Assembly (NCBI GenBank): GCA_947651825.1 | Contig: CANTAQ010000012.1 | Location: 1-38,784 of the forward strand | Direction of reading: 5' to 3' | Source: an uncultured Clostridium sp. | Lineage (GTDB): Bacteria > Bacillota > Clostridia > TANB77 > CAG-508 | Length of the DNA: 38,784 bases | Part shown: in pieces, positions 23,609 to 34,187 of the stretch | Numbering within the stretch: position 1 is the stretch's first letter | How the letters are laid out: every line of letters starts with the position of its first letter | Notes under the pieces: generated by a model | What the model was told of the DNA's origin: nothing | Databases searched by the model: none | The model's input: only the letters and a program-made list of their open reading frames with translations | Translations under genes and position numbers: made by a program

Positions 23609-25546
23609 ATGAATAAAATATTAAAAAAGATAACTTCAAGTACATTACTAGGCACAATGCTTATATATACAACATCCCCTATATTTGCTTTTACAAAAGA
23701 TGAAACCGTGTATTCTAAAATGGATACATCCGGAAATAGCTATAACACTATCGTAAATAGTCATATAATAAATTCTGAACAAGCTGAATTTATAAACGAC
23801 TTATCAGACTTATTAAATATAATGAACACAAATGGAGATGAAACCTTTACACAAAATGAAAATACTTTAATTTGGTCTGCTAATGGAAATGATATATATT
23901 ATAATGGTGAAACTCAAAAAAAATTACCAATAGAATGTAAAATCAAATATGAGTTAAATGGTAATGAAGTCTCAGCTAATGAGATTGCTGGTAAAAGCGG
24001 TAAAGTAAAAATAATTTTAGAATATACTAATAATGATATCCATACTGTAACTATCAATGGTAAACAAGAAACTTTGTATACTCCGTTTGTTGTAGTATGT
24101 GGAACAATAATTAATAATGAAAAGAATAAAAATATTACAATTACAAATGGTAAATTAATTGATGATGGAAGTAAAACAATTGCTTTAGGTATTGCTACTC
24201 CTGGATTACAAGAAAGTTTAAATCTTTCAAAATCTACTATAGATATTCCAAGTTCTATAGAACTTACAATGGAAGCAACTGATTTTGAATTAGGTTCAAT
24301 GATAACATATATTACTCCAAAAATTCTTGAAGATGAAGACTTAAGCATTTTTAATAAAGTAGATGATATATTTTCTCAAATAAATACACTTCAAAGTTCT
24401 AGTCATCAATTAGTAGAAGGAGCTAATACATTAAAAGAAGGAGCTAGTACTTATAGTGAAAAATCAGCAGAATTTAACAGTGCAGTTAAACAAATATCTG
24501 ATGGAATAAGCTATGTAAATTCAAATTACACTAAAATAAATAATGGTATATCTACGTTACAACAAAGTGCACCTACTCTTTCATCTGGTAGCAAAACTAT
24601 TAGCGATGGTATTGAAAAAATTAGTGATGCATTAAATACTATCAATTCAAGTTTATCAGCTGTACCTGAATCTGAAGTTATAGATGGTATAACACAAATT
24701 TCAAATGGATTAACTCCTATAATTGCTGGAATAAATAGTGTGGCAACAACCGATAATTCTGCCAAAATTGCTGAATTGCAAGCTTTAATTGACCAAAATA
24801 CTATCTGTATCTCTAATTTGAAAAATGCAAATACTTCTTTAGAATCCCAAATAGCTAGCTTACCTGCAGATCAAGCTCAAGCTCTACAAGTTCAAGTAGA
24901 CACTAACAAAAATTTAATCGCATTACTAGAAGGAAACAACACCACGCATGAAACTACAAAGCAAACATTGCAAGCAACAGATGCTACTCAATTAGCTCAA
25001 TTAAATAGTGGTTTACAATCAATTCAAACAGGTTTAACTCAATTATTACCTGGAATTAAAGGAATATATTCAATAAAACCTGTAATAAATCAATTAGCTG
25101 GTAACTCTACTCTTCTAGCAAAAGGATCTAAAGAATTATCTGGAGGTGCTAACCAAGTTATAGACGGAGTAAACGCTTTAGCTTATGGCTCTTCTCAAAT
25201 GAAAGATGGGTTAAATACATTAGATTCTGGAGCTAGACAATTATCAATAGCAAGTAATCAATTAACAGACGGGGCAAATACACTTTCTGTTGGTACCACA
25301 ACATTAGCAGAAGGCATGACAAAATTTAATGATGAAGGTATTGATAAAATATGTAATTATATAAATGGAAATTTAAAAGATGTAAAAGTTAGAATAGAAA
25401 AATTACAAGACTTATCAAATGAATATAATACATTTAGTATGTTAAATGATAATGATAAAGGAACAGTAAAATTCATTTTAATAACAGATAGTTTGAACAA
25501 AAATTCTTTATCTAAAGAAAATAATGACAACAAAGATAATGAATAA
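23609..25546 (+). CDS. Secreted coiled-coil protein, YhgE/Pip-like
   Basis: A 645-residue protein. ATG 23609 is chosen because AAGGA lies 9 bases upstream; the ATG at 23600 is too close. It has a signal peptide (to about IFAFT), a beta-rich domain (30-235), then a long alpha-helical region (about 240-600) with regular repeats of the type L..GA..L..G (GANTLKEGASTYSEKSAEFN, LSGGANQVIDGVNALAYGSS), as in YhgE/Pip proteins. It lacks the usual YhgE multi-helix membrane domain, so it would be released or wall-associated. It is 60 bp after the exporter gene and likely forms a functional unit with it. Exact role unknown. Confidence 0.75.
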   Translation: MNKILKKITSSTLLGTMLIYTTSPIFAFTKDETVYSKMDTSGNSYNTIVNSHIINSEQAEFINDLSDLLNIMNTNGDETFTQNENTLIWSANGNDIYYNGETQKKLPIECKIKYELNGNEVSANEIAGKSGKVKIILEYTNNDIHTVTINGKQETLYTPFVVVCGTIINNEKNKNITITNGKLIDDGSKTIALGIATPGLQESLNLSKSTIDIPSSIELTMEATDFELGSMITYITPKILEDEDLSIFNKVDDIFSQINTLQSSSHQLVEGANTLKEGASTYSEKSAEFNSAVKQISDGISYVNSNYTKINNGISTLQQSAPTLSSGSKTISDGIEKISDALNTINSSLSAVPESEVIDGITQISNGLTPIIAGINSVATTDNSAKIAELQALIDQNTICISNLKNANTSLESQIASLPADQAQALQVQVDTNKNLIALLEGNNTTHETTKQTLQATDATQLAQLNSGLQSIQTGLTQLLPGIKGIYSIKPVINQLAGNSTLLAKGSKELSGGANQVIDGVNALAYGSSQMKDGLNTLDSGARQLSIASNQLTDGANTLSVGTTTLAEGMTKFNDEGIDKICNYINGNLKDVKVRIEKLQDLSNEYNTFSMLNDNDKGTVKFILITDSLNKNSLSKENNDNKDNE

Positions 25547-25550
25547 AACA

Positions 25551-25580
25551 AAAGAGGATATTTAGATATCCTCTTTATTT
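25551..25580 (+). terminator. Terminator of the exporter operon
   Basis: AAAGAGGATAT (25551-25561), loop TTAG, ATATCCTCTTT (25566-25576), followed by ATTTTCT. A perfect 11-bp stem just after the stop codon. Confidence 0.85.
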
Positions 25581-25593
25581 TCTCCTTAAGTTA

Positions 25594-25635
25594 ATAAAAA
25601 AACGACACATTTGCTTAGCAGAGCGATGTGTCGTT
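25594..25635 (-). terminator. Terminator of the rplU-obgE region
   Basis: Minus strand: AACGACACAT stem (complement of 25626-25635), 15-base loop, ATGTGTCGTT (complement of 25601-25610), then a run of seven T. It lies about 90 bp after the obgE stop. Confidence 0.85.
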
Positions 25636-25724
25636 CCCCAAAATTGTGGTAACTGCATTTCTGCAATTATCATTTCCTATATTTAGTATACTCAAGAGCT
25701 TATCTTTTGTCAATATTAAGTCCT

Positions 25725-27988
<2,264 letters not shown>

Positions 27989-28053
27989 ACCTACATCATT
28001 CCTTTCAGTAATTTTATCTATAATATTATACTCCACTTTATTGTATTTTACAA

Positions 28054-28097
28054 TGAAAAAAAGCACCTAAATTTATATTTCAAAAATTTAGGTGCTT
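28054..28097 (-). terminator. Terminator after rpmA
   Basis: Minus strand: AAGCACCTAAATTT, 9-base loop, AAATTTAGGTGCTT, then seven T. A 14-bp perfect stem (arms 28061-28074 and 28084-28097). It implies that trpS-obgE is read either by leakage or from its own promoter in the adjacent AT-rich bases. Confidence 0.88.
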
Positions 28098-28108
28098 ATA
28101 TCTTTATA

Positions 28109-28369
28109 TTATTTGTTTTCTGGGTAAACACTTACTTGTTTTTTGTCTTTACCTTTTCTTTCATATTTAACTATTCCATCTATTAATGCAAATAGTGTAT
28201 CATCACTACCTATATCAACATTATTTCCTGGATGTATATGTGTTCCTCTTTGTCTAACTAATATATTTCCTGCAAGAACAAATTGTCCATCTGCTCTTTT
28301 TAAACCTAAACGTTTTGACTCACTGTCACGACCATTTTTTACACTACCTTGACCTTTTTTATGTGCCAT
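28109..28369 (-). CDS. rpmA: 50S ribosomal protein L27
   Basis: An 86-residue L27 starting [20 protein letters not shown], with [20 protein letters not shown] and [20 protein letters not shown]27 lies at the peptidyl-transferase centre. In many Firmicutes the N-terminus has a short extension cleaved by the protease YsxB/Prp; here the protein begins directly with the mature AHKKG end and no ysxB-like gene lies between rplU and rpmA, which is self-consistent. It is 45 bp downstream of rplU. Confidence 0.97.
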   Translation of the reverse strand: MAHKKGQGSVKNGRDSESKRLGLKRADGQFVLAGNILVRQRGTHIHPGNNVDIGSDDTLFALIDGIVKYERKGKDKKQVSVYPENK

Positions 28370-28414
28370 TTATTCTCAACTCCCTTTTTCTAAAATTCCT
28401 TATTATCTTTAAAA

Positions 28415-28828
28415 TTAAGCTTCAGCTTTAGCTGCTGTTTTCTTTGCTGTAGTTTTTTTAGTTTCTGTTTTTTCTACTTTTTCTGCTGTTTCAGCAACTT
28501 TTTCTGTTTTTGCAGCTGCAGTTTTTATAGCTGTTATTTCAACTTTAGTATAAGGTTGTCTATGTCCTTGTTTCTTTCTTTCATTCTTTTTAGGTTTCAT
28601 TTTGAAAACTATAATTTTCTTACCTTTACCATGTGAAACTACTTTTCCTTCAACTTTCACACCTTTTACATAAGGATTTCCAACTTGTACTTTTTTATCA
28701 TCAGATACTAATATTACTTTATCAAAAGTAACTTTTTTTCCTTCTTCAGTATCTAATTTTTCAAAAAATACTGTATCTCCTTCTACTACTTTGTATTGCT
28801 TTCCACAAGCTTCGATTATTGCATACAT
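28415..28828 (-). CDS. rplU: 50S ribosomal protein L21 with Lys/Ala-rich tail
   Basis: A 137-residue L21: [40 protein letters not shown] and [17 protein letters not shown]. The usual protein ends near residue 103; here a low-complexity extension of about 33 residues rich in Lys, Ala, Thr and Glu follows. Such tails on ribosomal proteins are generally disordered and bind rRNA. The gene has its own promoter and an L21-leader-like 5' region, indicating autoregulation. Start supported by a GAGGTG site. Confidence 0.95.
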   Translation of the reverse strand: MYAIIEACGKQYKVVEGDTVFFEKLDTEEGKKVTFDKVILVSDDKKVQVGNPYVKGVKVEGKVVSHGKGKKIIVFKMKPKKNERKKQGHRQPYTKVEITAIKTAAAKTEKVAETAEKVEKTETKKTTAKKTAAKAEA

Positions 28829-28831
28829 TAT

Positions 28832-28932
28832 CGAAAAGCACCTCTTCTTTCTTTTAATACTCGCTAAGTTTTAATTTTGGGTAGCATATGTAAATGCTTT
28901 TGCAACCCAACTTAAGCGGCTTACAGATGAAT
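28832..28932 (-). promoter_or_regulatory. Ribosomal L21 leader RNA (autoregulatory)
   Basis: Untranslated leader between the rplU promoter and start codon. On the minus strand it has GCCGCTTAAG, GGGTTGCAAAAGCATTT, ATGCTACCC, then CTTAGCGAGTATTAAA. The GGGTTGCAAAAGCAT...ATGCTACCC arms pair, and CCGCTTAAGTT pairs with AACTTAGCG around them. This pattern resembles the L21 leader of Firmicutes, thought to bind L21. Confidence 0.7.
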
Positions 28933-28961
28933 ATTTTATCATATTTTATAGGTATTGTCAA
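28933..28961 (-). promoter_or_regulatory. rplU promoter
   Basis: Minus-strand TTGACA (complement of 28956-28961), 17 bases, TAAAAT (complement of 28933-28938). It fires into the L21 leader. Confidence 0.75.
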
Positions 28962-28984
28962 CACTTATCTCTATTTATCTAAAT

Positions 28985-29270
28985 AAATTAGTAGGGTGCT
29001 GGCCCCAAATCGACCAGCACCCTGAAGAGTCATTTTACGTACATTTGCACAGACCACTTTTATTTGGCTTTTGAATCCCTTCATTTTCTCTGACGTCCTT
29101 GTCATCAAAATTGCCTCGTTCATGGTCCCAGCTTTAAAGAAACCTTTTATTGTGGTTCTTGGGTGTTCCCAACCCCACGAACGCTTTCGCTCGCCGCTAC
29201 TTACGCTCAGCTTAATAAAGCTGGTAAAACTCCTCTCCGCCGAGATAAGAACATTCCTAAATGGAACGTC
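28985..29270 (-). ncRNA. Structured non-coding RNA candidate, unassigned
   Basis: About 285 nt in the gap between RNase J and rplU, visibly richer in G+C than its surroundings. Its promoter is at 29277-29304 and its end is a GC-rich hairpin (28994-29022). Minus-strand helices: ACGTTCC/GGAATGT, TCTC-GGCG-GAGA, CAGCTT-TATT-AAGCTG, TTGGG-AACA-CCCAA inside GTGG...CCAC. A central GTAGCGGCGAGCGAA block is unpaired-looking. It has no RNase P (GAGGAAAGTCC), tmRNA tag or SRP (GGAAGGAAGC) signatures. It could be a known clostridial RNA such as the raiA motif, or new. A 50-codon frame (28971-29123) lies in it but has no ribosome site. Confidence 0.6.
28994..29022 (-). terminator. Terminator-like hairpin of the ncRNA
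   Basis: GGGTGCTGG and CCAGCACCC form a perfect 9-bp GC-rich stem with an 11-base loop. On the minus strand it is followed by TACTAATTTATTT, a modest T-rich tract. Confidence 0.65.
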
Positions 29271-29276
29271 TGTAAT

Positions 29277-29304
29277 ATTATATCACTTTTTTGGATTATG
29301 TCAA
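29277..29304 (-). promoter_or_regulatory. Promoter of the ncRNA
   Basis: Minus-strand TTGACA (complement of 29299-29304), 16 bases, TATAAT (complement of 29277-29282), directly after the RNase J stop codon. It fires into the structured, gene-free region. Confidence 0.7.
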
Positions 29305-29308
29305 GTGC

Positions 29309-31102
29309 TTAAATCTCCATTATAATTGGGATTAACATTGGTTGTCTCTTTGTTTTCTTATATATATAACTTCCTAGTTCTTCTTTTATTACAGATTTTA
29401 ATGTTGCCCAATCAGTTATATGTTTTTCTTCACACTTGTTTAGTTCTGTTCTCAATAATCTCTTTATATCATCCATTAAATTTTCTGATTCTCTTACATA
29501 TACAAAACCACGGCTTATTACATCTGGTCCAGCAATTATCTTTCCACTTCCTGAATCTAAAGTTATTACCACTGCGATTAATCCATCTTGAGATAATTTT
29601 TGTCTATCTTTTAAGACAATATTTCCTACATCTCCTACTCCTAATCCATCTACAAGAACTATTCCAGATGTTACACTTCCATTAAACTTAGCTTCATTTT
29701 CATTTAATTCTAGCACTCTACCATTTCCTGTTATAAATATATTTTCTGGCTTCATTCCTAGCTTCTTAGCTGTCTCAGAATGCGCAATAAGTTGTCTATA
29801 TTCACCATGAACTGGTATAAAGTATTTAGGTTTAACTAAAGATAACATTAATTTTTGTTCCTCTTGACAAGCATGTCCTGAAACATGTATATCTTCTAAT
29901 GCATTATATATAACTTCTGCTCCAATTGTCATTAAATCATCTATAACTTTTGAAATATATTTCTCATTTCCTGGTATTGGATTTGCAGATATTATTATTA
30001 GGTCATTTGGTGTTATCTGAACTTTTCTGTGTTCACCTTCTGCCATTCTTGTTAATGCAGACATAGGTTCTCCTTGACTTCCTGTTGTAATTATTACTAG
30101 TCCATCATCTGGATATGATTTTATATTATCTATATCTATAAATACATTATCTGGAACTTTTATATATCCTAGTTTTCTTGCTGTCTCAATCATATTTACC
30201 ATACTTCTTCCGCATATTGCTACTTTTCTTCTGTATTTCACTGCTGAATTAACTATTTGCTGAACTCTGTGAACATTTGACGAGAATGTTGCTACAACTA
30301 TTCTTTTAGTACAATTTATAAATAGTTTGTCTAATACATCTCCAACACTGCTTTCTGACATTGTATACCCTTTACGTTCTGCATTTGTACTATCAGACAT
30401 AAGTGCTAGAACACCTTTGTTTCCTAATTCAGCTAATCTTCCTAAGTCCATAATCTCACCATCTATTGGTGTATAATCTATTTTAAAGTCTCCTGTATGA
30501 ACAATAATTCCTGCTGGTGTATATATTGCAAGTGAACATGCATCTGGAATACTATGTGTCATTCTTATAAATTCCACTTTCATTTTTCCTAAAGATATTG
30601 TTTGTCCTGGTACAACTGTTTTTAATTTTGTAGTTCTTAATAAGTTATGTTCTTCTAATTTATTTTGTATTAATCCAACTGTTAGTTTTGTTGCATATAT
30701 TGGTACATTTATTTGTTTTAATAAATATGGAATTCCTCCTATATGATCTTCATGTCCATGTGTTATAACTAATCCTCTTATTTTTTCCTTATTTCTTTCT
30801 AAATATGTCATATCAGGAATTACTAGGTCTATTCCTAACATTTCATCTTCTGGAAATCCTAAACCACAGTCTACAATTACAATATCATCTTCACTTTCAA
30901 ATACTGTAAGATTTTTGCCTATTTCTAGAATTCCTCCCAATGGTATTATTTTTATCTTTTCTTTTTTGAAGATTTTATTTTCATCTCTTTTATTATTTCT
31001 CTTTCCTATTCTTTTGTTTGTTTTTTTCACTTCTTTTGACACTTCTTTTTTGACCTTTTTATATGGTCTTCGTGTTCTTTCTTTTTTAACGTTTTCTTCC
31101 AT
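29309..31102 (-). CDS. rnj: Ribonuclease J
   Basis: A 597-residue metallo-beta-lactamase ribonuclease (5'-3' exo- and endonuclease; main RNA-decay enzyme in Firmicutes). It has a basic N-terminal extension (1-48), then KIIPLGGILEIGKNLTVFES; catalytic HGHEDH at 115-120; GDFKIDYTPIDGE; a beta-CASP region with DSTNAERKGYTMSE and TGSQGEPMSALTRM; HVSGHACQEE; and a C-terminal domain. The lysine-rich extension is longer than in Bacillus RNase J1. The gene is preceded by a leader of about 270 nt with hairpins and a consensus promoter. Confidence 0.95.
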   Translation of the reverse strand: MEENVKKERTRRPYKKVKKEVSKEVKKTNKRIGKRNNKRDENKIFKKEKIKIIPLGGILEIGKNLTVFESEDDIVIVDCGLGFPEDEMLGIDLVIPDMTYLERNKEKIRGLVITHGHEDHIGGIPYLLKQINVPIYATKLTVGLIQNKLEEHNLLRTTKLKTVVPGQTISLGKMKVEFIRMTHSIPDACSLAIYTPAGIIVHTGDFKIDYTPIDGEIMDLGRLAELGNKGVLALMSDSTNAERKGYTMSESSVGDVLDKLFINCTKRIVVATFSSNVHRVQQIVNSAVKYRRKVAICGRSMVNMIETARKLGYIKVPDNVFIDIDNIKSYPDDGLVIITTGSQGEPMSALTRMAEGEHRKVQITPNDLIIISANPIPGNEKYISKVIDDLMTIGAEVIYNALEDIHVSGHACQEEQKLMLSLVKPKYFIPVHGEYRQLIAHSETAKKLGMKPENIFITGNGRVLELNENEAKFNGSVTSGIVLVDGLGVGDVGNIVLKDRQKLSQDGLIAVVITLDSGSGKIIAGPDVISRGFVYVRESENLMDDIKRLLRTELNKCEEKHITDWATLKSVIKEELGSYIYKKTKRQPMLIPIIMEI

Positions 31103-31109
31103 TTGATTT

Positions 31110-31370
31110 TTCTCTCCTCTTATCTTTTTGTAGATTAATCTATGTGATTAATATATATGCAACGCAATAAAAGTGGCCCTGCCACTTATTCAGAAATGCA
31201 TATTATGTATAGAATTCTCACACCTTTTATTTTTACAAATTTACTCCGAACTTTAGTAAAATAATATTAAACTTCTCGTGTTTAATATATAATCCTTTCT
31301 TACATATTTTTTCCGAATACTTTTTTATTAATCATATATAATCTCATTTTCGCCACTATTGGCTTCACTT
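31110..31370 (-). promoter_or_regulatory. Long folded 5' leader of RNase J
   Basis: Gene-free leader between the promoter and the rnj start. Hairpin 1 has 9-bp arms ATATTAAAC (31264-31272) and GTTTAATAT (31280-31288). Hairpin 2, AAGTGGC-loop-GCCACTT (31171-31187), is followed on the minus strand by TTATT after its T-ending stem, like an attenuator. Autoregulation by RNase J cleavage or a terminator decision is possible; no known riboswitch was recognised. Confidence 0.5.
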
Positions 31371-31375
31371 GTTAT

Positions 31376-31404
31376 ATTATACTCTTATTTCCATGATTTG
31401 TCAA
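31376..31404 (-). promoter_or_regulatory. Consensus promoter upstream of RNase J
   Basis: Minus-strand TTGACA (complement of 31399-31404), 17 bases, TATAAT (complement of 31376-31381). A perfect housekeeping promoter located immediately after the valS 3' hairpin. Confidence 0.85.
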
Positions 31405-31408
31405 CTTG

Positions 31409-31436
31409 AAAGGGTCGCTACATATTGCGACCCTTT
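31409..31436 (-). terminator. Hairpin after valS
   Basis: AAAGGGTCGC (31409-31418), 8-base loop, GCGACCCTTT (31427-31436): a 10-bp perfect stem starting about 10 bp after the valS stop. The T-run is stronger on the plus strand (TTTTTAT) than on the minus strand (TTTC), so its polarity is uncertain. Confidence 0.65.
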
Positions 31437-31446
31437 TTATAATTCA

Positions 31447-34101
31447 TTATTTTAATTTCCTTATTGTATCTTCTATGTTTGATATCATTTCATTAAATTT
31501 TTCTAATTTTTCTTTTTCTTCTTCTACTTTTGCTGCTGGTGCTTTTGCTAAAAATCCTGAATTCCCTAGCATTTTTTCTGTTTTTTCTTTTTCAATTAGA
31601 ATCTTCTCTTTTTCTTTTTCTAGTCTTTGCTTTTCTTCTTCTATGTTTATTAAATCTTCAAATGGCATAAATACTTCTATTTCTGAAGTTACTACATTAA
31701 CTGCATTTTGTGGTATATTATCTTTAGTATTTTTTATTTCTATCTCTTCACTAAATCCTAATTTCTTTAAAAATCCCTCTGATTCTTTTATTGCCTTCTC
31801 ATATTCTGGTTTTACTATACATATCAATTTTGATTTTTTTGATGGATGAACATTCATTTTTGTTCTTACGTTTCTTATTCCTGTAATTAGTTCTTTCATC
31901 TGTTCTATCTTTTCTTCATCATTCTTAAACTCTAATTTTGAATTATATTCTGGATAGTTTGCTATCATTATACTTTCATCATTATTATATAATTCTTTAT
32001 AAATTTTTTCTGTTACAAATGGCATAAATGGATGTAATAATTTTAATGCATCCCCTAGTACTCTATTTAAAACATATTGTGCAACTTTTCTTGATTCATT
32101 TTCTTTATCATATAATCTTGTTTTTACAATCTCTATATACCAATCACAAAATTCATTCCATATGAATGTATATATTTTATCTAATGCTACACCTAAATCG
32201 TAATTATCTATATTTACTTTTACTTCTTTTACTAAAGTATTTAATTTTGATATTATCCATTTGTCTTCAATTGCTAATTCATTTATAACTTCTAATATAT
32301 CTTTATTTAGATATTTTTCATCCGCATCTTCCAAATTCATTAAAACGAATTTTGCTGCATTCCATATCTTATTTCCAAAATTCCCTGCTGCCTCTAATTT
32401 CTCTGGTAAAAATCTCATATCATTTCCTGCAGATGTTCCTGAAACTAATGAAAATCTTAAACTATCTGTACCATATTTTTCAATTATCTCTAATGGGTCA
32501 ATTCCGTTTCCTAAACTCTTAGACATTTTTCTTCCTTGACTATCTCTTACTATTCCATGAATAAATACATCTTTAAATGGTACTTCCCCTGTTTGTTCAA
32601 GTGATGAAAACATCATTCTTACTACCCAGAAGAAAATTATATCGTATCCTGTAACTAAAGTGTCTGTTGGGAAAAATGTTTTTAAATCTTCTGTTTCTTC
32701 AGGCCAGCCAAGTGTTGAGAATGGCCATAATGCTGAACTAAACCATGTATCTAATGTATCTGGGTCTTGTTCTAATTTTGTACTTCCACATTTTGAACAC
32801 TTTTCTGGTTTATGAACATCTACATTTATTTCTCCACAATCTTCACAATAATATGCTGGTATTTGATGCCCCCACCAAATTTGACGTGATATACACCAGT
32901 CTTGAATGTTATCTAACCAATTAAAATATGTTTTCTCAAATTTTTCTGGTACAAATCTTGTTTTTCCTGTTTTAACTGCTTCAATTGCAGGTTTAGCAAG
33001 TTCTTTCATTGCAACAAACCATTGGTCAGACACTTTTGGTTCTATTGTATGTCCACATCTATCATGTTTTGCAACATTATGTGTATAATCTTCTATTTTA
33101 ACAAGTACTTCTAATTCCTTTAATTTTTCTACTATTAGTTTTCTTGCTTCATACATATCTAGCCCTTTATATTCTGGAACTAAATCATTCATTTTGAAAT
33201 TCTCATCAAATACTTCTATTATTTCTAACCCATGTGATAATCCTGCTTGATAATCATTTGGATCATGTGCTGGAGTTATTTTAACACAACCTGTTCCAAA
33301 TTCTTTTTCTACAAATTCATCAGCTATAATTGGAATTTCTTTATTCATTATTGGAAGTATACATGTTTTTCCTACTAAGCTTTTATATCTTTCATCATCT
33401 GGATGTACTGCAACTGCTGTGTCTCCAAGCATTGTTTCAGGTCTTGTTGTTGCTACTGTTAAGTATGTGTCATCTGTTCCTGTAACTTTATACTTTATAT
33501 GCCATAAATGTGTCCCTTCTTCTGAATATACCGCTTCCGCATCTGATATTGAAGTATTACAACATGGACACCAATTTATCATTCTCTTTCCTTTATAAAT
33601 TAGCCCTTTATCATATAGCTTTTTAAATACTGTTAGTACAGCTTTTGAAAGTCCTTCATCCATTGTAAATCTTGAACGTGACCAGTCAGCAGAACAACCT
33701 AATCTTTTTTGTTGTTTTACTATTGTTCCTCCGTAAAGTTCAGTCCATTCCCATGCTTTTTTTAAGAATTCTTCTCTTCCTAAATCATGTTTATCTATTC
33801 CTTCTTCTCTTAATTTTTCTACAATTTTAACCTCTGTAGAAATTGCAGCATGGTCTGTTCCTGGAACCCATAGTGTATTATACCCTTGCATTCTCTTATA
33901 TCTTATTAATATGTCTTGTAAAGTTCCATCTAACGCATGGCCCATATGTAGTTTTCCAGTAACATTTGGCGGTGGCATCATTATACAGTAACTTTCTTTT
34001 TCTTTGTTTCCACTTGGCTTAAAATATCCTTTTTGTTCCCAATTATTATATAGTTCTTCTTCAAAATCATTTGGTTCATATTTCCCATCTAAATTGTGCA
34101 T
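31447..34101 (-). CDS. valS: Valyl-tRNA synthetase
   Basis: An 884-residue class I synthetase. HIGH motif PPPNVTGKLHMGHALDG (HMGH at 52-55); tRNA-editing domain with TTRPETMLGDTAVAVHP; zinc-finger-like CEDCGEINVD...CSKCGS; KMSKS motif in GRKMSKSLGNGIDPLEIIEK; anticodon-binding helices; and a C-terminal coiled coil (about 815-884, rich in Glu/Lys) that contacts tRNA. Normal length and intact. No T-box (AGGGTGG-type antiterminator) is visible upstream; the 86 bp to rpoD hold only a hairpin. Confidence 0.97.
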   Translation of the reverse strand: MHNLDGKYEPNDFEEELYNNWEQKGYFKPSGNKEKESYCIMMPPPNVTGKLHMGHALDGTLQDILIRYKRMQGYNTLWVPGTDHAAISTEVKIVEKLREEGIDKHDLGREEFLKKAWEWTELYGGTIVKQQKRLGCSADWSRSRFTMDEGLSKAVLTVFKKLYDKGLIYKGKRMINWCPCCNTSISDAEAVYSEEGTHLWHIKYKVTGTDDTYLTVATTRPETMLGDTAVAVHPDDERYKSLVGKTCILPIMNKEIPIIADEFVEKEFGTGCVKITPAHDPNDYQAGLSHGLEIIEVFDENFKMNDLVPEYKGLDMYEARKLIVEKLKELEVLVKIEDYTHNVAKHDRCGHTIEPKVSDQWFVAMKELAKPAIEAVKTGKTRFVPEKFEKTYFNWLDNIQDWCISRQIWWGHQIPAYYCEDCGEINVDVHKPEKCSKCGSTKLEQDPDTLDTWFSSALWPFSTLGWPEETEDLKTFFPTDTLVTGYDIIFFWVVRMMFSSLEQTGEVPFKDVFIHGIVRDSQGRKMSKSLGNGIDPLEIIEKYGTDSLRFSLVSGTSAGNDMRFLPEKLEAAGNFGNKIWNAAKFVLMNLEDADEKYLNKDILEVINELAIEDKWIISKLNTLVKEVKVNIDNYDLGVALDKIYTFIWNEFCDWYIEIVKTRLYDKENESRKVAQYVLNRVLGDALKLLHPFMPFVTEKIYKELYNNDESIMIANYPEYNSKLEFKNDEEKIEQMKELITGIRNVRTKMNVHPSKKSKLICIVKPEYEKAIKESEGFLKKLGFSEEIEIKNTKDNIPQNAVNVVTSEIEVFMPFEDLINIEEEKQRLEKEKEKILIEKEKTEKMLGNSGFLAKAPAAKVEEEKEKLEKFNEMISNIEDTIRKLK

Positions 34102-34144
34102 TATATCACATTCCCTTCTTGTATAAAATTTAATTTATAACAAT

Positions 34145-34166
34145 GGGCAGACTGAGTCGTCTGCCC
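34145..34166 (-). terminator. Hairpin between rpoD and valS
   Basis: GGGCAGAC (34145-34152), loop TGAGTC, GTCTGCCC (34159-34166): a perfect 8-bp GC-rich stem 20 bp after the rpoD stop. The T-tract is poor on the minus strand, so it may be a weak terminator or a 3' stabiliser. Confidence 0.55.
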
Positions 34167-34187
34167 TACGGCATAAAAACATATTTT

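Noticed and set aside
28971..29123. 50-codon ORF (MNEAILMTRTSEKMKGFKSQ...) on the minus strand
   Set aside because: It overlaps the structured RNA and its terminal hairpin, has no ribosome site, and its composition follows the RNA stems.
29195..29215. Fragment of 23S rRNA (GTAGCGGCGAGCGAA)
   Set aside because: Only about 15 bases match a universal 23S block; the flanks do not continue as rRNA.
34102..34187. T-box leader for valS
   Set aside because: No antiterminator-type AGGGTGG block or specifier stem; only a short GC hairpin after rpoD.
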